Assembly: GCA_003542935.1 (NCBI GenBank)
Contig: DPJQ01000165.1
Coordinates: 11,551-23,056, forward strand
Reading direction: 5' to 3'
Source of the DNA: Lachnospiraceae bacterium
Lineage (GTDB): Bacteria; Bacillota; Clostridia; Lachnospirales; Lachnospiraceae
Length of the DNA stretch: 11,506 nt
Part shown: positions 1-7,261 of the stretch, one piece after another
Numbering within the stretch: position 1 is the first letter of the stretch
How the letters are laid out: the number at the start of each line of letters is the position of its first letter
Translations under genes and position numbers: made by a program
The notes under the pieces: generated by a model
What the model was told of the DNA's origin: nothing
Seen by the model: the letters and a program-made list of their open reading frames with translations, nothing else
Database searches by the model: none

Positions 1-1089
1 GTGCCCCAGATGCTGGTGCTGTTTATCTTCCTGGCCTTTTTGGAGGCCTGCGGCTATATGGCCCGTGTGGCGTTCATCATGGACCGCATTTTCCGCCGCT
101 TCGGACTTTCCGGCAAATCTTTTATCCCGATCCTGATCGGTACGGGCTGCGGCGTTCCCGGTGTCATGGCTTCCCGTACCATCGAGAATGAGCGGGATCG
201 CCGGATGACGGTCATGACCACCACATTCATTCCCTGTGGGGCGAAGATGCCGATCATCGGCCTGATTGCCGGCGCGGTATTCGGCGGTGCGGCCTGGGTG
301 GCTCCGGTTTCCTACTTTATCGGTATGGCGGCCATCATTGTGTCCGGCATCATTCTGAAGAAAACCAAAATGTTCGCCGGCGACCCGGCTCCCTTTGTCA
401 TGGAGCTTCCGGCTTACCATATGCCCACCGTGGTCAATGTGCTTCGGAGCATGTGGGAGAGGGGCTGGTCCTTTATTAAGAAGGCCGGTACGATCATCCT
501 GTTGTCGACGATCCTGGTATGGTTTACCTCCAGTTATGGTTTTGTTGACGGCGGTTTCGGCGCGGTGGATATGGAGAACAGTATCCTGGCGGCCATCGGC
601 CACGGATTTGCCTGGATCTTTACCCCGCTGGGCTGGGGCGAGTGGAGAGCCGCCGTGGGCGCCATCACGGGCCTGGTGGCGAAGGAGAACGTGGTAGGTA
701 CCTTTGGTATTCTCTTTGGCGGCCTTGAGGAAGTGGCCGAGAACGGCGACGAGATCTGGTCGGCCGTGGCGGCGGCATTTCCGCCGGCGGCAGCCCTTTC
801 CTTCCTGGTGTTTAACCTGCTGTGCGCTCCCTGCTTCGCGGCCATGGGCGCCATCAAGCGGGAGATGAACAATGGCAAATGGTTTGCCTTTGCCATCGCC
901 TATCAGTGTGTGTTCGCCTGGCTGGCGGCGCTGGTAGTGTACCAGATCGGTTCCCTGATCCTGAATGGAACTTTCGGGATCGGCGTGGTTGCGGCTGTAG
1001 TGGTAGTCGGATTCTTTGTGTATATGCTGGTGAGAAAACCCCGCGGGGAGCAGGCGCGGAGCGTGTCTGCGGTGAGCGCGAGAGGGTAA
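1..1089 (+). CDS. feoB: Ferrous iron transport protein B (FeoB), C-terminal part, 5' truncated by window edge
   Basis: This is the membrane part of FeoB, the GTP-driven Fe(II) importer of the cytoplasmic membrane. Only about 362 C-terminal residues are present. The N-terminal GTPase domain lies upstream of the window, so the GTG at base 1 is most likely an internal Val codon and not a start. The segment LEACGYMARVAFIMDR, then GLSGKSFIPILIGTGCGVPG with its Cys in the Gate motif, RTIENERDRR, and the second Cys-containing motif FIPCGAKMPI are all characteristic of FeoB. Several hydrophobic helices follow, including a C-terminal pair around residues 295-345. The next gene, 19 bases downstream, encodes a Cys-rich protein typical of FeoB neighbours, which supports the call. 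The reading frame is open to a TAA stop, so nothing suggests a pseudogene. Confidence 0.96.
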   Translation: MPQMLVLFIFLAFLEACGYMARVAFIMDRIFRRFGLSGKSFIPILIGTGCGVPGVMASRTIENERDRRMTVMTTTFIPCGAKMPIIGLIAGAVFGGAAWVAPVSYFIGMAAIIVSGIILKKTKMFAGDPAPFVMELPAYHMPTVVNVLRSMWERGWSFIKKAGTIILLSTILVWFTSSYGFVDGGFGAVDMENSILAAIGHGFAWIFTPLGWGEWRAAVGAITGLVAKENVVGTFGILFGGLEEVAENGDEIWSAVAAAFPPAAALSFLVFNLLCAPCFAAMGAIKREMNNGKWFAFAIAYQCVFAWLAALVVYQIGSLILNGTFGIGVVAAVVVVGFFVYMLVRKPRGEQARSVSAVSARG

Positions 1090-1108
1090 TGGAAAGGTGT
1101 GGTGAATC

Positions 1109-1246
1109 ATGACTTTGGGGACTATATTTGTGGGTGTTCTGGTATTTGGGGCGGCAGGATTGGCCCTGCGGAGCATTATCAAAGATAAGAAAAGCGGCAA
1201 GGCCCTCTGCGGAGGGGATTGCAGTAAGTGCCACGGCTGCCATTAG
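1109..1246 (+). CDS. FeoB-associated Cys-rich membrane protein (45 aa)
   Basis: A 45-residue protein that starts at ATG 1109 and ends at TAG 1244-1246. Residues 3-20 form one hydrophobic membrane segment with Gly and Ala. A basic stretch follows (RSIIKDKKSGK), then a short tail with four cysteines: Cys34, Cys38, Cys41 and Cys44, in the pattern C-x3-C-x2-C-x2-C, with His42 and His45 beside them. Small proteins of this build downstream of feoB are a known family (FeoB-associated Cys-rich membrane protein). They are thought to help Fe(II) transport, but their biochemical role is not settled. The Cys/His tail looks able to bind a metal, which is inference. It lies 19 bases after feoB behind a modest GGTG-type ribosome binding site, so it is probably co-transcribed, and a terminator directly closes the gene. 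Confidence 0.9.
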   Translation: MTLGTIFVGVLVFGAAGLALRSIIKDKKSGKALCGGDCSKCHGCH

Positions 1247-1259
1247 GGCAGCCGTTTTT
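1234..1259 (+). terminator. Rho-independent terminator of the feo genes
   Basis: A perfect 8-bp stem, CGGCTGCC (1234-1241) with GGCAGCCG (1247-1254), has a 5-base loop and is followed directly by TTTTT (1255-1259). The left arm encodes the last codons of the Cys-rich protein, and the TAG stop lies in the loop. The T-run is only on the plus-strand side, so the signal is expected to stop feo transcription and not the convergent regulator transcript. The T-run also overlaps the TAA stop (minus strand, 1258-1260) of the response-regulator gene. Confidence 0.85.
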
Positions 1260-2766
1260 ATGTTCCCTTCAGATTTTTCACATAGTGGCTGGGGGAGATG
1301 CCCTCGTGGGATTTGAATACTCGGCTGAAATAAAAGGCATCCGTGAATCCCACCATCTCGGCCACATCCTTCAGAAGAATATCGGGGTTGCTCTGCATCA
1401 GTTTTTTTGCCATATCAAGGCGCAGTTCTCCAATGTATTTGCTGGGGGAGATGCCGAATTCGGCTTTGAAAAGAACCGCTATATATTTTTCATTATGGCC
1501 GAAGATATCCTGAAAAACTTTGAAGGTGATATGGGAAGTAAAATTTGTGTCCAGCCAATTGCGCACCTGCCGGGCCAGAGACTGTTGGCTGGCCGGTACT
1601 CCCTGGGTATTGAAATGATAGATCCGTTCGAGCTCGCATTTTAGCTCCTGCTCCAGCTGTGCATAACAGGAGCAGGAAGAGATCATCTCTGCGGCATCCG
1701 GGCAGAGGAGGCTGCTGCAGGCGGAATCATGGATAACGGTGCTGATGAAGTAACGCAGGTCTGCCGTGAGCTGGAATTGTGTTACTTTTTCTTTCTGCCA
1801 GTACAGGAACATGGAGTGAAGAAAGTCAAAGAGAACCTCCTGGCCGGCATGTCCGGGGATGGCGGAGCAGATCTGTTTAATCTCGGGAGATACCTGAATC
1901 TTCTGGTTGGGCAGCGGACTGCAGGTGCGGATCTGTCCAAAACCATAGGGATTGGTGAACAAAACCTGCAGATATAGATCCCTTGACAGCTCATAAATAC
2001 CCTGCCCGTCGGTTGCAGTATCCGAAATGGTCAGGTTCAGGCAGGCATCGGTGCGGGGGAACCGATGATACAATGCCTCTGACAGCCCTTCCAGGTCGAC
2101 GGCCCGCTGCCTGGGGTACACGGCGGCAAGGATATATTCATTATAATGGCGCCCGCGCAGCGGGAACAGGGAAAGCTGATAACGGATCTCCAGTTCCCCG
2201 ATCACTTTCGGATCCACGCAGAGAGGCTCTGAGGGGATGAGGGCCTCATTGTAAACATTGCTGCAGATGGGGCCGGATAGCAGCAAAAGAAGGGTGCAGG
2301 CGCAGCCAGAGAGAGGATTATCCTTTTCGGGCGGGGCGACGGCGTGCCCGAGACAGCGTTGGAGATATTCTGCCTGGAGGGCACGGTGTTTGGCCTGATG
2401 TTCCTGGCGGCAGGAGAGAAGGATCTCCTGCAGTGTACTTGGCAGGATCGGTTTCAGAAGATAGTCGGAGACGCCCAGCCGGATTGCTGTTTGGGCGTAC
2501 TCAAACTCCGCATACCCGGTGAGAATGACACAGCGGGGAAAAAAGCCGTTATCCCGTATTTCCCGGATCATGTCAAGGCCGTCCATGACGGGCATATGGA
2601 TATCGACAAAAACCAGGTCTGGCTTTTCTTCCAGGATCTTTGTGAGCCCCTCCTTTCCATTTTTTGCCAGAGCAATCACCTGGAAATCCGCATGGTTTTG
2701 GGTGATCAGCAGAGCCAATCCCCTTGCTATGGCGGGTTCATCCTCGACAATAATAACACGAATCAT
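1258..2766 (-). CDS. AraC-family response regulator of a YesM/YesN-type two-component system
   Basis: A DNA-binding response regulator of about 502 residues that probably activates the divergent sugar operon when phosphorylated by the upstream kinase. The N-terminal receiver domain (residues about 1-120) has the acidic pair Glu8/Asp9, phosphoacceptor Asp55 in LVFVDIHMPVMDG, Thr83, Tyr102 and Lys105 in DYLLKP. The C-terminal 100 residues form an AraC double helix-turn-helix, including KDVAEMVGFTDAFYFSRVFK and ending in GISPSHYVKNLKGT. The middle 280 residues are a divergent linker, as is usual in YesN-type regulators. The start is ambiguous. ATG at 2766 gives the typical MIRVIIVEDEP beginning and is preferred. 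An in-frame GTG at 2775 adds three residues but has its AAAGG only two bases away. The gene follows the kinase gene after about 100 bases with no terminator seen, so the two are probably co-transcribed. Confidence 0.93.
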   Translation of the reverse strand: MIRVIIVEDEPAIARGLALLITQNHADFQVIALAKNGKEGLTKILEEKPDLVFVDIHMPVMDGLDMIREIRDNGFFPRCVILTGYAEFEYAQTAIRLGVSDYLLKPILPSTLQEILLSCRQEHQAKHRALQAEYLQRCLGHAVAPPEKDNPLSGCACTLLLLLSGPICSNVYNEALIPSEPLCVDPKVIGELEIRYQLSLFPLRGRHYNEYILAAVYPRQRAVDLEGLSEALYHRFPRTDACLNLTISDTATDGQGIYELSRDLYLQVLFTNPYGFGQIRTCSPLPNQKIQVSPEIKQICSAIPGHAGQEVLFDFLHSMFLYWQKEKVTQFQLTADLRYFISTVIHDSACSSLLCPDAAEMISSCSCYAQLEQELKCELERIYHFNTQGVPASQQSLARQVRNWLDTNFTSHITFKVFQDIFGHNEKYIAVLFKAEFGISPSKYIGELRLDMAKKLMQSNPDILLKDVAEMVGFTDAFYFSRVFKSHEGISPSHYVKNLKGT

Positions 2767-2865
2767 ATCTTCCACTGCCTTTCACAAAATTCTTTGGTAA
2801 CTGTTCCACATATTCACATCTGTTATTTTTACATTTCCCGGTTATTCAAAATGTATTATGCACAA

Positions 2866-4692
2866 TCAGGTCCGGATGAATGTTTTCTGTGGTTTTAACG
2901 GCCCGCCGATGGTCACGGTGGTCTCATGGCTGTCATTGACGGATACGTTAAAGTAGGCTTTTCCGCGGTAATAAATATTCAGCCGGAGAATGGTATTCTC
3001 CAGGCCAAATCCCTGGCGTCGGATCACATTTTCAAAATCGAAATCCGGGTAATCCGGAAGCTCGAATTGGGCCAGACGCAGACGGAGCTGCTGTAGCTTT
3101 TCTTCCTTGAAAGGGCTGCCGTTATTGCTGACAGACAGAAACCAGTGGGTCTGGTTTCTCGAAGAGGCGATATGGATTTTCCAGGGCAGAGGGGGTTCCT
3201 GGCCGGCCTGCTGGAAACCATGCTGAAAGCAGTTCTCGATCAGCGGCTGCAGGATCAGTTTGGGGACGGAGACCGTATTCAGGGAGTCGTCCAGGGTCCA
3301 GTCATAGTCGAGGCCGTCCTCATAACGCATTTTCATAATATAGAGATAGCTGTCTGCGTTGGCAATCTCCTGTTCCAGCAGTACGGGCTGCCCGGTGTAG
3401 GACAGGGAGTAGCGAAGCAGGTTCGCGAGCTCGCCGCACATGGTCGAAACCGTCATACTGCCGCTGCCAAGTCCTGCCATGCCGATGACGGAGAGGGTAT
3501 TGTAGAGAAAATGGGGGTTCAGCTGGGCCTCCATGGCATCGTAGTGGGCCTGGAGCGTCCGCCTGCGGGCTTCCGTCAGACGCTGGTTCTGGTCGTAAAT
3601 CTCGGCGAGGAACACCTGGACGGCATTGGTCAGGGTGGCGATCTCATCGTTGCCGGATATTTGGCTGATATGGATGTTTCTGCCCGGTTCCAGGTGCATG
3701 AGCTGGTCGGAAAGCTGTTTCAGGGGCCTGGACAGCCGCAGGGTCACCAAAAAAAGGAAGGAGGACATGACCAGAAACAGGGAGAGAAATAATACGGCGC
3801 TGACAGTCAGAGCATTTTTCAGGGAAGCCAGATAACCGGCGGTATTGGTACTCAGGATAAAAGTCCAGCCGGTGGTGGGGGATACCTCGTAGCCTGAGAT
3901 AGTGAACTCGTCGGGAAAAAAGACCGAGCGATCCCGGGATTGGGCAGATTCCCGGTAAGCGGTGCTGAATTTCTCCGGATCCATGTTTTCGCTGCCCGTA
4001 TAAACCAGGTTCTGTTCGGGATCCAGAATGGAAATAAAGTAGTCCTCAGAATTCTCAAAATCGCTAAGCAGGCCCTCCAGGGAAGCGATATTGAAGTCCA
4101 GGATTATGATGCCATACTGGCGGAAAGTGTCCCGCATGGAACGGACGACAGAAAATACGGTTTCTCCGTGCCACCAATAATCCTCGTGGGGAGGCACATA
4201 GGTAACGAAAGCAGTGTTTTCCATGAGGTCGGTCAGACTCTGGATCTCCAGTACCTTTTCTTTAGAAAAATATTCATAAGCCCCTGTAGGGTAGGCAGCT
4301 CCTATATTGTCATAATACCGGCTCACATAGCTGATGGAGCCATACTGCTCCTGGGAAACCAGCACAGAGCGGAACGTATTCTGGAAGACGGTTCTGTCGG
4401 AGACATGGGTGGCAAAATAGTTTTTAGGTGAATCCGTAATGGTTTTGGCTATGGGTATAAGGTCTGTGTTGGTCTGCAGCTCTTTCAAGGTGTTGTTGGC
4501 AGATCCTAACAGGGAATCCAGATCCTTCATGAGCATGGAGGTATTGCTGATGATGGTGTCTTGCATGTTGTTTCTCAGGGAGGCGGTGGTGTAATAATAG
4601 AAGACCAGTGAGCATACGGACAGCAGGAGCAGGTTCAGGAAAAAACAGGAAATATAGAGTTTCTTTTGAAAGGAAAGATTTTTGAAAAACAT
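2866..4692 (-). CDS. Sensor histidine kinase, YesM type (His_kinase/HATPase)
   Basis: A 608-residue membrane kinase. Residues about 12-34 form the first membrane helix. Residues 35-294 form an extracellular sensor region of the size seen in Cache-type sensors (inferred from size and position). Residues 295-319 form the second helix, and a HAMP linker follows to about 372. The kinase core has the His_kinase-family motif AQLNPHFLYNTLS with phosphoryl-accepting His394. The ATPase domain has the N-box PLIENCFQHG (Asn487) and a glycine motif GFGLENT at 561-567. The D-box reads VSNNGSPF at 521-528, with Asn where many kinases have Asp (DNG). This is tolerated in some families but is worth noting. 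ATG 4692 has GGAG at 4700-4703 (read on the minus strand) as a well-placed ribosome binding site. The partner is the regulator gene just downstream. Kinases of this group commonly control adjacent CUT1 sugar transporters, which matches the divergent operon here. Confidence 0.94.
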   Translation of the reverse strand: MFFKNLSFQKKLYISCFFLNLLLLSVCSLVFYYYTTASLRNNMQDTIISNTSMLMKDLDSLLGSANNTLKELQTNTDLIPIAKTITDSPKNYFATHVSDRTVFQNTFRSVLVSQEQYGSISYVSRYYDNIGAAYPTGAYEYFSKEKVLEIQSLTDLMENTAFVTYVPPHEDYWWHGETVFSVVRSMRDTFRQYGIIILDFNIASLEGLLSDFENSEDYFISILDPEQNLVYTGSENMDPEKFSTAYRESAQSRDRSVFFPDEFTISGYEVSPTTGWTFILSTNTAGYLASLKNALTVSAVLFLSLFLVMSSFLFLVTLRLSRPLKQLSDQLMHLEPGRNIHISQISGNDEIATLTNAVQVFLAEIYDQNQRLTEARRRTLQAHYDAMEAQLNPHFLYNTLSVIGMAGLGSGSMTVSTMCGELANLLRYSLSYTGQPVLLEQEIANADSYLYIMKMRYEDGLDYDWTLDDSLNTVSVPKLILQPLIENCFQHGFQQAGQEPPLPWKIHIASSRNQTHWFLSVSNNGSPFKEEKLQQLRLRLAQFELPDYPDFDFENVIRRQGFGLENTILRLNIYYRGKAYFNVSVNDSHETTVTIGGPLKPQKTFIRT

Positions 4693-4733
4693 GGGATTTC
4701 TCCAGTAGGACGATATTGGTATCTTAATTTAAG

Positions 4734-4760
4734 TTTATAGTAAATCGGGAAAATAAGCAA
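4734..4760 (-). promoter_or_regulatory. Candidate promoter of the kinase-regulator genes
   Basis: Read on the minus strand, TTGCTT (4760-4755) and TATAAA (4739-4734) could be -35 and -10 elements, with a short 15-bp spacer in an AT-rich stretch about 40 bases before the kinase start codon. The match is only moderate and the spacer is suboptimal, so the position is tentative. A promoter somewhere in 4693-4800 is expected because the genes are divergent. Confidence 0.35.
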
Positions 4761-4802
4761 GCAGATTGTGCAAAAACAATGGACGCCCATCGCCTTGATT
4801 TG

Positions 4803-4833
4803 GTTAAAATGTCAAAAAGTACATGTTAAAATG
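4803..4833 (+). promoter_or_regulatory. Direct repeat GTTAAAATG x2, candidate operator for the AraC-type regulator
   Basis: GTTAAAATG occurs at 4803-4811 and again at 4825-4833, a start-to-start distance of 22 bp, or about two helical turns. The match continues as a C two bases after each copy and a GT further on (4819-4820 and 4841-4842). Tandem direct repeats about two turns apart, upstream of the -35 box, are the usual layout of AraC-family activator sites. The second copy ends 19 bases before the candidate -35 of the transporter operon. That the adjacent response regulator binds here is inference. Confidence 0.5.
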
Positions 4834-4852
4834 GCCTTTTGTCCATGGATTT

Positions 4853-4879
4853 TTGAAACAGAGTCTATATAATTATAAT
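4853..4879 (+). promoter_or_regulatory. Candidate promoter of the transporter-fucosidase operon
   Basis: TTGAAA (4853-4858) is followed by two abutting perfect TATAAT boxes, at 4868-4873 and 4874-4879. The spacer to the second box is 15 bp, below the preferred 17. The first box is far too close to pair with this -35. A good -10 with a poorly spaced -35 fits a promoter that needs an activator. The leader to the ATG at 4926 would be about 40 bases and contains the GAGGAGG ribosome binding site. Confidence 0.55.
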
Positions 4880-4925
4880 CATAGAAAAAAGAAACGTAAA
4901 CCTGTTTTTTCGAGAGGAGGAAGAG

Positions 4926-6299
4926 ATGAAAAGAAAACTGGCGTTGGTATTGACGGGTGCTATGATGGTATCCACACTGTTTGGCTGCGGCGGAGGATCA
5001 TCACAGAAAGAGGCAGGAAGTTCCGGGACGGAGGCGGGATCTTCCGGTGCAGAAGCGGCAGGCTCCCAGGAAAGCCAGGACAGCGAGGCAAAAGAGAGCG
5101 CTCCTTCCGGTGACGGTGTGACGCTCACTCTGTACTGTAACGCGGATGACCTGGCGAAACCCTATATGCAGAAGATCATATCCATGTGGGAAGAATCCAG
5201 CGGTAACAAGATAGACCAGCAGGGCTTGGATACGGACAACGCGGAGACGATTGCCCTGACGAAATTTACAACGGGGGATATTCCGGATTTGTATGTGCAT
5301 TTCGGCAACAGCAATTTGAAAAATTTCAACCCGGAAGAAAATTTTGTGGACTGGACAGATGCGGAGTGGGTGGCGGATATCCAGGATTCCGTATTGCCCC
5401 AGGCCACTTATAACGACAGGATCATTGGGCTACCCTTCTGGGAGGCGTCCAATTCGGGATGCTTCTACAATAAGAAGATATTTGAGGAGCTGGAGATCAG
5501 CCAGCCCACCACCCAGGCAGAATTTGACGCAGTCTGCGACAAGCTGCTGGAGAACGGCATCCAGCCGATCTATATGGCGGCAGCCGATGCATGGCCGATG
5601 CTGTACCAGTTCGCCCTTGACCCTGTGCTGGAAGCACATCCGGAGTATATTGAGAAATTAAATGCCGACGAGATGAATTACGCGGATATCCCGGAATTCA
5701 AATCCATGTGCGAGTGGTTCCGGAGTGCGGCGGAAAAAGGATATCTGGGGCCGAACTACGCATCCGATACCTGGGATTACTGCAGCGAGGTGCTGGGCAC
5801 CGGCGAGGCGGCCATGATGTTCTGCTGGGATACCTGGTTTGATACCGATTATGACAGCGAATCCTATGATTATACGGGGGAGGATTTCGGAATCATGCCG
5901 GTATTTATGGGAACCTGTGACGAGGGGACGTATGAGGGTGGCAATGTAAACCTGATGATGGCCAATAAAAACGGCCCCAATGTGGAAGCGGCCATGGATT
6001 TCATAAATTTCATGTCCGTTCCCGACAATTACAACGTGGCATTCGAGGGTGTTTCCACTGCGGCGGTATTCAAGGGGCAGACGACAAATGTGAATTCCAC
6101 ACAATATGAAGAAAACAAGGAGAGTGTGGATAAACTGATCCGCGCGTCCTCCGCCCAGCCGAAGATCGTAGGCTACAACCAGAATGAAGGCGGAAAGGCA
6201 CTGCTCCAGCTGATGTCCGGCAGCATTTCTGTGGATGAATGTATCAAGTTGATTGATGATGACCGTATTGCAACGCTTAAATCCTTTGCCCAGGAGTGA
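4926..6299 (+). CDS. ABC transporter substrate-binding lipoprotein (CUT1 sugar family)
   Basis: A 457-residue extracellular sugar-binding lipoprotein. Residues 1-20 are a lipoprotein signal peptide (MKRK then a hydrophobic core) ending in the lipobox LFG-Cys21, so the mature protein would be anchored to the membrane outer face by Cys21. Residues 22-64 are a Gly/Ser/Glu/Ala-rich flexible linker. The binding fold starts near TLTLYCNADD (residues 66-75) and has features of the family 1/8 solute-binding proteins, such as TTGDIPDLYVHF, GLPFWEASNSGCFYNKKIFEEL and GEAAMMFCWDTWFDTDYD. Many Trp, Tyr and Asp residues fit a carbohydrate site, but the ligand cannot be read from sequence. Strong ribosome binding site GAGGAGG. 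It is first in the operon and followed by two permeases, while a long inverted repeat separates it from the first permease gene. Confidence 0.93.
   Translation: MKRKLALVLTGAMMVSTLFGCGGGSSQKEAGSSGTEAGSSGAEAAGSQESQDSEAKESAPSGDGVTLTLYCNADDLAKPYMQKIISMWEESSGNKIDQQGLDTDNAETIALTKFTTGDIPDLYVHFGNSNLKNFNPEENFVDWTDAEWVADIQDSVLPQATYNDRIIGLPFWEASNSGCFYNKKIFEELEISQPTTQAEFDAVCDKLLENGIQPIYMAAADAWPMLYQFALDPVLEAHPEYIEKLNADEMNYADIPEFKSMCEWFRSAAEKGYLGPNYASDTWDYCSEVLGTGEAAMMFCWDTWFDTDYDSESYDYTGEDFGIMPVFMGTCDEGTYEGGNVNLMMANKNGPNVEAAMDFINFMSVPDNYNVAFEGVSTAAVFKGQTTNVNSTQYEENKESVDKLIRASSAQPKIVGYNQNEGGKALLQLMSGSISVDECIKLIDDDRIATLKSFAQE
5010..5054 (+). repeat. Degenerate 21-bp tandem repeat coding for the lipoprotein linker
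   Basis: The linker of the binding protein contains EAGSSGT (residues 29-35) followed by EAGSSGA (36-42) and then EA. At DNA level this is a degenerate tandem repeat of about 21 bp. Such Ser/Gly/Glu-rich spacers after the lipobox are common in Clostridia and may vary in length between strains. It is probably a physical tether to the cell surface. Confidence 0.5.
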
Positions 6300-6334
6300 C
6301 AGGGCGCGGGAAACGGCTTAAATGAGAGGGGGTG

Positions 6335-6368
6335 ATTTCAGGTTTGGGAAGATTCCCAAACCTGAAAT
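6335..6368 (+). other. Perfect 16-bp inverted repeat (mRNA stem-loop) between binding-protein and permease genes
   Basis: ATTTCAGGTTTGGGAA (6335-6350) and its exact reverse complement TTCCCAAACCTGAAAT (6353-6368) are separated by only GA. In RNA this gives about 15 bp with a 4-base loop. G-U and G-C pairs could lengthen it outward (6329-6334 with 6369-6374). No T-run follows, so it is not a standard terminator. Known transporter operons use such intercistronic hairpins to protect the upstream binding-protein message from 3' decay, or to allow partial termination, so that more binding protein than permease is made. That role is inferred here. The element ends 22 bases before the permease ATG, leaving its ribosome binding site clear. 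Confidence 0.85.
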
Positions 6369-6377
6369 TGCTTTACC

Positions 6378-6385
6378 GGAGGAGG
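6378..6385 (+). promoter_or_regulatory. Ribosome binding site deciding the start of the first permease
   Basis: GGAGGAGG lies five bases before ATG 6391. It argues strongly for that start over an in-frame ATG at 6322, which would translate through the whole inverted repeat and add 23 polar residues with no membrane character. Confidence 0.85.
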
Positions 6386-6390
6386 TAAGT

Positions 6391-7260
6391 ATGAACAGAA
6401 AGAAGATTTACCCGCTGTATATGGCCATAATTCCGGCAATCGTGTTTATCATTTTCTTTATCATTCCGTCGACAGTGGGGTATTATTATGCATTTACGAA
6501 CTGGAGCGCGGCCAGGACGGATCATCTGAAATTTGTGGGGCTGGAGAATATCCTGTCTATCATCCAGAGTGCCAAGGTGCCTGTAGCCTTTGCCAATACG
6601 TTGATTTATGCTGTGGTAAAGACTATCATGGTGACGCTGCTTGGTTTTGTATTTGCCTATATCCTGAATCGGGAGATCAAGACCAGGACAGCGCTGCGCA
6701 CGATCTATTTTATCCCGTCTGTATTCTCCTGCCTGGTGGTAGGCCTGATCTTCAGCGCCGTATTCCAGACCAGGCACGGGACGGCCAACAGTATTTTGAA
6801 TCTGCTGGGCATGGCCAATGTTCAGTGGCTGGGATCCCGCGGAACCGCCGTTTTTGCCATCTGCGTGGCGGAGGTATGGCGGAATGTGGGGTACGCGATC
6901 ATTATCACACTGGCCGGTATGCAGTCGGTATCCTCGGATTATATAGAGGCCGGTATGCTGGACGGTGCTTCGGAGTGGCAGTTGTTTCGCCATATTACCC
7001 TGCCGCTGATCATGCCGACGGTGAATGTCAATATCCTGTTCAGCATGATCTACGGACTGAAAATGTTTGACCTGATCTACGTCATGACAGGCGGAGGGCC
7101 CGGCAATGCGACGGAGAGCTTCGGAACCCTGATGATGAATGAGATGTCCGCAGGCCGGTATGCCCAGTCGGTAGCTGTCAACCTTGTATTCACGGTGCTG
7201 CTGGTCATTGTCTCCATGGCTTATCAGAAATTCAGCGCCAGATGGGAAACGGTGGAATGA
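6391..7260 (+). CDS. CUT1 sugar ABC transporter permease (MalF/LplB/UgpA type)
   Basis: A 289-residue integral membrane protein, one half of the transmembrane pore. About six membrane helices are visible, around residues 8-34, 70-92, 104-125, 152-177, 210-232 and 260-278. The cytoplasmic EAA loop that docks the ATPase reads EAGMLDGASEWQLFRHITLP at 186-205, and the typical GGGPGNATES follows near 234-243. ATG 6391 is chosen because of the GGAGGAGG ribosome binding site and because MNRKKIYPLYMAIIPAIV is a normal N-terminus for this family. The partner is the next gene, whose ATG begins two bases after this stop. No ATP-binding subunit is encoded in the window. CUT1 systems in Firmicutes often share one MsmX-like ATPase encoded elsewhere. 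The substrate is unknown and is presumed to be a fucosylated glycoside from the operon context. Confidence 0.94.
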   Translation: MNRKKIYPLYMAIIPAIVFIIFFIIPSTVGYYYAFTNWSAARTDHLKFVGLENILSIIQSAKVPVAFANTLIYAVVKTIMVTLLGFVFAYILNREIKTRTALRTIYFIPSVFSCLVVGLIFSAVFQTRHGTANSILNLLGMANVQWLGSRGTAVFAICVAEVWRNVGYAIIITLAGMQSVSSDYIEAGMLDGASEWQLFRHITLPLIMPTVNVNILFSMIYGLKMFDLIYVMTGGGPGNATESFGTLMMNEMSAGRYAQSVAVNLVFTVLLVIVSMAYQKFSARWETVE

Positions 7261-7261
7261 T

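Noticed and set aside
4779..4846. ATGGAC (4779-4784) and GTCCAT (4841-4846) inverted pair flanking the direct repeats
   Set aside because: Only 6 bp with a 56-base separation in an AT-rich control region, so easily due to chance.
4889..4902. Possible catabolite-repression (cre) site in the operon leader
   Set aside because: Only the central AA-x-CG part fits the cre consensus, and both ends mismatch. Not enough to call.
6322..6390. Upstream ATG extending the first permease by 23 residues
   Set aside because: It would be translated through the perfect inverted repeat, while GGAGGAGG sits just before ATG 6391 and the family N-terminus begins there.
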